NCBI RefSeq assembly: GCF_020080835.1
Contig: NC_058163.1
Coordinates: forward strand, 13,562,898 to 13,626,897
Length of the DNA stretch: 64,000 bases
Direction of reading: 5' to 3'
Source of the DNA: Cotesia glomerata
Lineage: Eukaryota; Arthropoda; Insecta; Hymenoptera; Braconidae
Shown: piece after piece, positions 59,901 through 64,000 of the stretch
Numbering within the stretch: position 1 is the stretch's first letter
How the letters are laid out: the number at the start of each line of letters is the position of its first letter
The notes under the pieces: model-generated
Database searches by the model: none
The model's input: only the letters and a program-made list of their open reading frames with translations
Told to the model about the DNA's origin: nothing
Position numbers and translations under genes: made by a program

Positions 59901-61100
59901 AGGTCAGTAAGAGGCTCTGAACGTCTGTAGCTGATTTTTTATTTTTAATTAGACCTATTAAAATAATTATTAAAAAAAAATCAGTTGTAAGGGACAGTAA
60001 GAGGCTCTGGGCGGCTGTGACTGAATTTTATTTTTTTTTTAAATACTGGAGTAGTTATTCATTGAGAAATCAGTAGCGAGGGTCTGTAGGAGGCCCAGGA
60101 CGGCTCGGACTGAATTTTTATTTTCTATATATTAGAATAAAAAAAAAAATAATTTCTAATCCATCAATTAGTACCAAGGGTCAGTTAGAGGCTTTGGACG
60201 TCTGTAGCTGATTTTTTATTGTTCATTAGAATAATAAAAATAAATATTGATTAAAAAATCAGTGGCGAGGGTTAGTGAGAAGTTTTGGGTGCCTATGACT
60301 GAATTTTATTTTTTATTAGAATTATAAGAATAATTTCTTATCAAGAAATCAGTAGCAAGGATCAGTAAGAGGCTCTGGACGTATGTTGCTGATTTTTTAC
60401 TTTTATTAAGAGCAATGAAAATAATTTCTAATCGAAAAATCAGTAGCTAGGGTCAGTAAGAGGCTTTGGACATCGGTAGCTGATTTTTAATTTTTAATTA
60501 GAATAATGAAAATAATTATCAATTAAAAAATAAGTAGCGAGGGTTAGTGAGAAAATCTAGGCGGCTGTGACTGAATTTTATTTATTTTTTAATTACTGGA
60601 GTAATTAATTATTGAAAAATCAGTTGCAAGTATCAGTGAGAGGCCCTGGGCGGCTGTGACTGAATTTTTATTTTTTATTAGAGTAATAAGAATAATTTCT
60701 AATCAAAAAATCAGTAGCGAGGGTCAGTGAGAGGCTCTTGACATCTGTAGCTGATTTTTTATTTTTCATTAGACTAATAAAAATAATTGTTCATTTAAAA
60801 ATAAGTACCGAGGATTAGTAAGAAAATCTGGGCGGCTGTGACTGAATTTTTATTTTTCATTAGGATAATAAGAATTATTTCTAATCGAAAAATCAGTAGC
60901 AAGCGTCAGTGAGAGGCTCTGGACGTCTGTAGCTGAATTTTTATTTTGAATTGGAATAATGAAAATAATGATTAATCAAAAATTAGTTGTGAGAGATAGT
61001 AAGAGGCTCTGGGCGGCTGTGACTGAATTTTTAATTTCTTTCCTATTTACAAATAATTTTCAATTAAAAATTAGTAGTGAGATTCATACAGATTCTCTGA
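56996..61100 (-). repeat. Satellite array, about 45 copies of a 90-bp unit
   Basis: Units carry AAATCAGTAGCAAGGGTCAG, TAAGAGGCTCTGG and then one of two endings. Type A is GCGGCTGTGACTGAATTTT with AATAATAAGAATAATTTCTA; type B is ACGTCTGTAGCTGATTTTTT with AATAATGAAAATAATTATTA. Types often alternate, giving a 180-bp dimer, with runs of B. Units diverge by roughly 5-20%. The last unit grades into the inverted terminal repeats at 61060-61290. Confidence 0.92.
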
Positions 61101-61295
61101 GCAGGTGTTTTTTGCAGTTGATTAATAAAATTATCATTATAATTAGCAAAATAAATAAATCATTATCTCAGACGCGTTAAAAACAGCTTATTTATTTTGG
61201 TTAATTCATAAAATTATAATCATTTTTACTATTAAAATGAAGAACTGATAAACTTAGACGGGTTAACAGAGCATCAGTTGGCTGATTCATTTCTT
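61080..61295 (-). repeat. Left inverted repeats of the DD41D mariner
   Basis: Read on the minus strand there are two units, AATGAATCAGCCAACTGATG...TTATGAATTAA and AAATAAATAAGCTGTTTTTA...ATTTTATTAATCAAC, then the first satellite-like unit (CTGCTCAGAGAATCTGTATG...CTCACTACTAATTTTTAATT). The second unit matches the right-hand unit at 62820-62910 in inverse orientation. Confidence 0.75.
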
Positions 61296-61441
61296 TTAAT
61301 GAACTTTTCTTTTTTTTCTTTTGTTTTCGCGTTTCAGCGACTCATTATTTCCGATTTCATTTGTTTTTTTGTGCGTCTCTGGGCTTACTGTTTTTCGTCG
61401 TCAGTCGTTTCCGAATTCATCGTCAGCGAACATCATTATCA

Positions 61442-62737
61442 TGCCGTATATGTCTGCCGATTACACTGAGATGATAATCTTTTATGGCGACTGCACGCGT
61501 ATATCGCGAAAGTTTCCCAAATCGCGATCGTTATCCGGAGAAGAATACGATCCTTCGTGCTGTTCAGCGCTGTCGTTAAACCGGTAATTTAATGCCAAAC
61601 AACGTCGAGCGAGTCGGTCGACCTTATGACGTCCGTAACTTTGTCAACGAAGAGCGCGTTTTCGCTGCCGTCCGGGCGGATCCTGGTACGAGTACGAGAC
61701 GGTTAGAACGTCGAATTCACATTTCACGTTCTATTATTAACCCTATTACTCGCACCGAGAAGATCCATCCGTACCGCAACAGAAAAGTGCAGAAATTAGA
61801 AGCTAGATATTATCGTTTGCGCATGGACTTCTGCCATTTCATTCTTTACTCCAACGACGCGGTTCCGGATTTTTTTTGCGGAATCTTGTGGACTGATGAG
61901 TCACTTTTCACCAGAGAGGGGTGCTTCAATCAGCATAATACTCATTGGTATGCAGAAGAAAATCCGCACATGACGGTGAACCGGAACTTCCAAAATAAAT
62001 GATTAATGTCTGGGGTGGAATCATCGGCGACCACGTAATTCTCAACGAATTACTCGAAACAATGGACGTAAGTTGAGATTTAAATATACAAGCAATAAAT
62101 TTTACGTATTCAGGATTAAAATTGAGTCTTTTTGTAAATTGATTAAGAGTTTCATCATTTATAAAGTCGAGCTATTTTTACGCTAGTGATTTTCTGTATA
62201 AATGAAATAATTAACTTTCCCATAATCAGTTACGTCGTCCTCGTCGGCCTTGAATCTTCCTTAACTTAATTCATCCCTCTCGGGTACCTTTTTCCTAGTT
62301 TTTTACAGCAAACCATGAATTTTCCTTATTACAGAGCACCCAATGCCTAACATTCAACTCCTTAACAAACAGCTCAACTCCTTAACAAACAGCCGACTTG
62401 GTTCCAGCATGACGGAGCACCAAGTCACTATGCTGGTAAAGTGCGAGACTTCCTCAACGACACGTACCCTCAGCGTTGGTTGGGACAAAACGGACCGCGA
62501 AGGTGGCCCCCGAGATCACCTGATTTGACGCCACTGGACTACTTTTTGTGGGGGAATTTCAAAGAGATGGTCTATTTCGATGAGCCCCAAGATTAGATGG
62601 AGACTGTAGCGCGCATCCATGGAGCTCAGACAACAGTCACACCGCAAATGCTACAAGCTGTACGAGACAATTTCCTCAAGTGATGTCGTCTCTGTATCCA
62701 GAAAAACGGAGAACATTTTGAACACTTGATAGACTGA
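61442..62737 (+). pseudogene. Mariner-like (DD41D) transposase with an intron, broken
   Basis: N-terminal DYTEMIIFYGDCTR, then after a frameshift YRESFPNRDRYPEKNTILRA, a TAA at 61586, and TGNLMPNNVERVGRPYDVRN to EARYYRLRMDFCHFIL. Catalytic residues: D in LWTDESLFTREG; D in WFQHDGAPSHYAG; D in SPDLTPLDYFLWG, 41 residues on (DD41D; known in rosa-type mariners). An intron-like insert at 62068-62334 has GTAAGT and TTATTACAG. Right after it a 20-bp direct duplication (CTCCTTAACAAACAG twice) shifts the frame. Further stops at 62594 and 62681. The C-terminus reads IQKNGEHFEHLID. The element once moved by cut and paste at TA sites; now inactive. It is flanked by inverted repeat arrays. Confidence 0.82.
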
Positions 62738-62814
62738 ACAATGACTATTTTTTTTCTATTGTACAAATAATTTTAATTTTGAATATTTCACAAGTAATCA
62801 TTATGATTCTATTG

Positions 62815-63490
62815 GTTAAGCTAAATAAATCAGCTGTTGATCATCTTTTAAACTGTCTGAGTAGATAATTTATAAATTTCACTAATAACAATAAATATTT
62901 TATCAATCAACCGGAATGAATGGGCTATCGATACTTTTCCGTTTTCTCCGAGTCGACCTATGAGTTATTTTAATAATAATAGTTAATATTTTATCAATTA
63001 ACCAAAATAAATGGGCTATCGATACTCTCTCGTTGCCCGTGAGTCAACCTGTGACTCATTTTGATAATAATAATTACTATTTTATCCATTAGCCGGTATA
63101 AATCAGCTGTTAAACATCTTTTGACCCGTCCGAGTTGATAATTTACTAATTTCACTAATAATAATTAATATTTTATTAATTAACTGAAATAAATGAGCTA
63201 TCGATTTTCTCTCTTTTCCCTTGAGTCAACCTGTGACTTATTTTGATAATACTAATTACTATTTTATCCATTAGCCGGAATAAATCAGCTGTTAAACATC
63301 TTTTGACCCGTCCGAGTTAATAATTTATTAATTTTACTAATAATAATTGATATTTTATTAATTAACCGAAGTAAATCAGCTGTTGACAATCACGTAACCG
63401 AACTGCGTTAATGTAATGATAATCGTTTAATATCACCAATAATGATTGTGATTTGATTAATCAACTCAAAGAAATTGGACACTCAGTGCA
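62815..63490 (+). repeat. Right repeat array of the mariner, about seven ~91-bp units
   Basis: Two unit types: AAATAAATCAGCTGTTAAAC...TGACCCGTCCGAGTTGATAA and AAATAAATGAGCTATCGAT...GAGTCAACCTGTGACTCATT, each ending ATTTTATnnATTAnC. From the third repeat on they alternate. In inverse orientation they match 61080-61295. The outer end decays near 63490. 63491-63689 is AT-rich with no gene. Confidence 0.88.
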
Positions 63491-63689
63491 TTTTTAATCC
63501 AAAATTATTTGTTATTCCAAAAATAAAATTACAATCCATTCGCGGCTGCCTAGTTCTACTGCTTAACCCTTGCTTCTAATTTTTTTCATCGAAAATTACC
63601 TCAATTCCATCAGATAAAAATAACAATTCTGTCTCTTACTAACTCTCGCTAATTACTCCACTAATTAAAAAAAAAAATTAGGAAAACGG

Positions 63690-64000
<311 letters not shown>

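Noticed and set aside
56996..61100. CRISPR-like array
   Set aside because: The repeats are contiguous 90-bp units without unique spacers, in eukaryotic DNA.

Overview
The window is AT-rich, intron-bearing eukaryotic DNA, most likely from an insect. The repeat spectrum (R1-clade LINE, 412/mdg1-like Ty3/gypsy, hAT, Tc1/mariner, CACTA-like) fits an arthropod; a parasitoid-wasp-like hymenopteran is only my guess. It is mostly a transposon graveyard with a few real or recently real genes. There is one 100-base assembly gap at 21401-21500.

Layout. 1-12 kb: a hAT transposon (1843-5121) with perfect 13-bp terminal inverted repeats and an 8-bp target duplication, a broken transposase and a possible second small spliced gene; a CACTA-like transposase remnant (7313-8104); two tandem-repeat blocks; a small ORF (9861-10076); and a clean two-exon gene for a 407-residue GFG-repeat protein (10438-11850). 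12.3-18.9 kb: a near full-length but frameshifted R1-clade LINE (12868-17479) sitting inside a TG/TATG microsatellite, which itself lies inside a dispersed repeat starting AACTTCCCGC. 18.9-21.1 kb: two degenerate tandem modules resembling a viral-type papain-like ubiquitin protease. 21.6-28.1 kb: a decayed Ty3/gypsy element on the minus strand. 30.1-31.5 kb: a nested inverted-repeat element rich in hairpins.

31.8-52.0 kb: two paralogous minus-strand genes (A, 31775-36916; B, 48023-52024) with FLYWCH zinc finger plus MULE-transposase-derived domain. They share intron phases and two identical exon lengths (63 and 204 nt). B assembles into an uninterrupted 562-residue protein; A has a 1-nt deletion in its first exon. 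Between them lie two solo-LTR-like elements with TG...CA ends and 4-bp target duplications (37423-40153, 44114-46082), an intact three-exon Tc1-like transposase gene (41242-42735), and a wrecked cytosolic isoleucyl-tRNA synthetase copy split by the second LTR.

54-64 kb: a 5'-truncated R1-clade LINE ending in an AC microsatellite of the same dispersed repeat, then about 45 copies of a ~90-bp satellite (56996-61100), a broken DD41D mariner transposase, and an array of ~91-bp repeats on its other side in inverted orientation. The arrays look like vastly expanded terminal repeats of the mariner. The last 135 bases are a third LINE 3' end, again joined to an AC microsatellite.

The genes do not form a pathway. 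The coherent story is nested transposition, a LINE that repeatedly lands in one microsatellite context, a satellite apparently grown from transposon ends, and a pair of MULE-derived host-like genes surviving among the debris.
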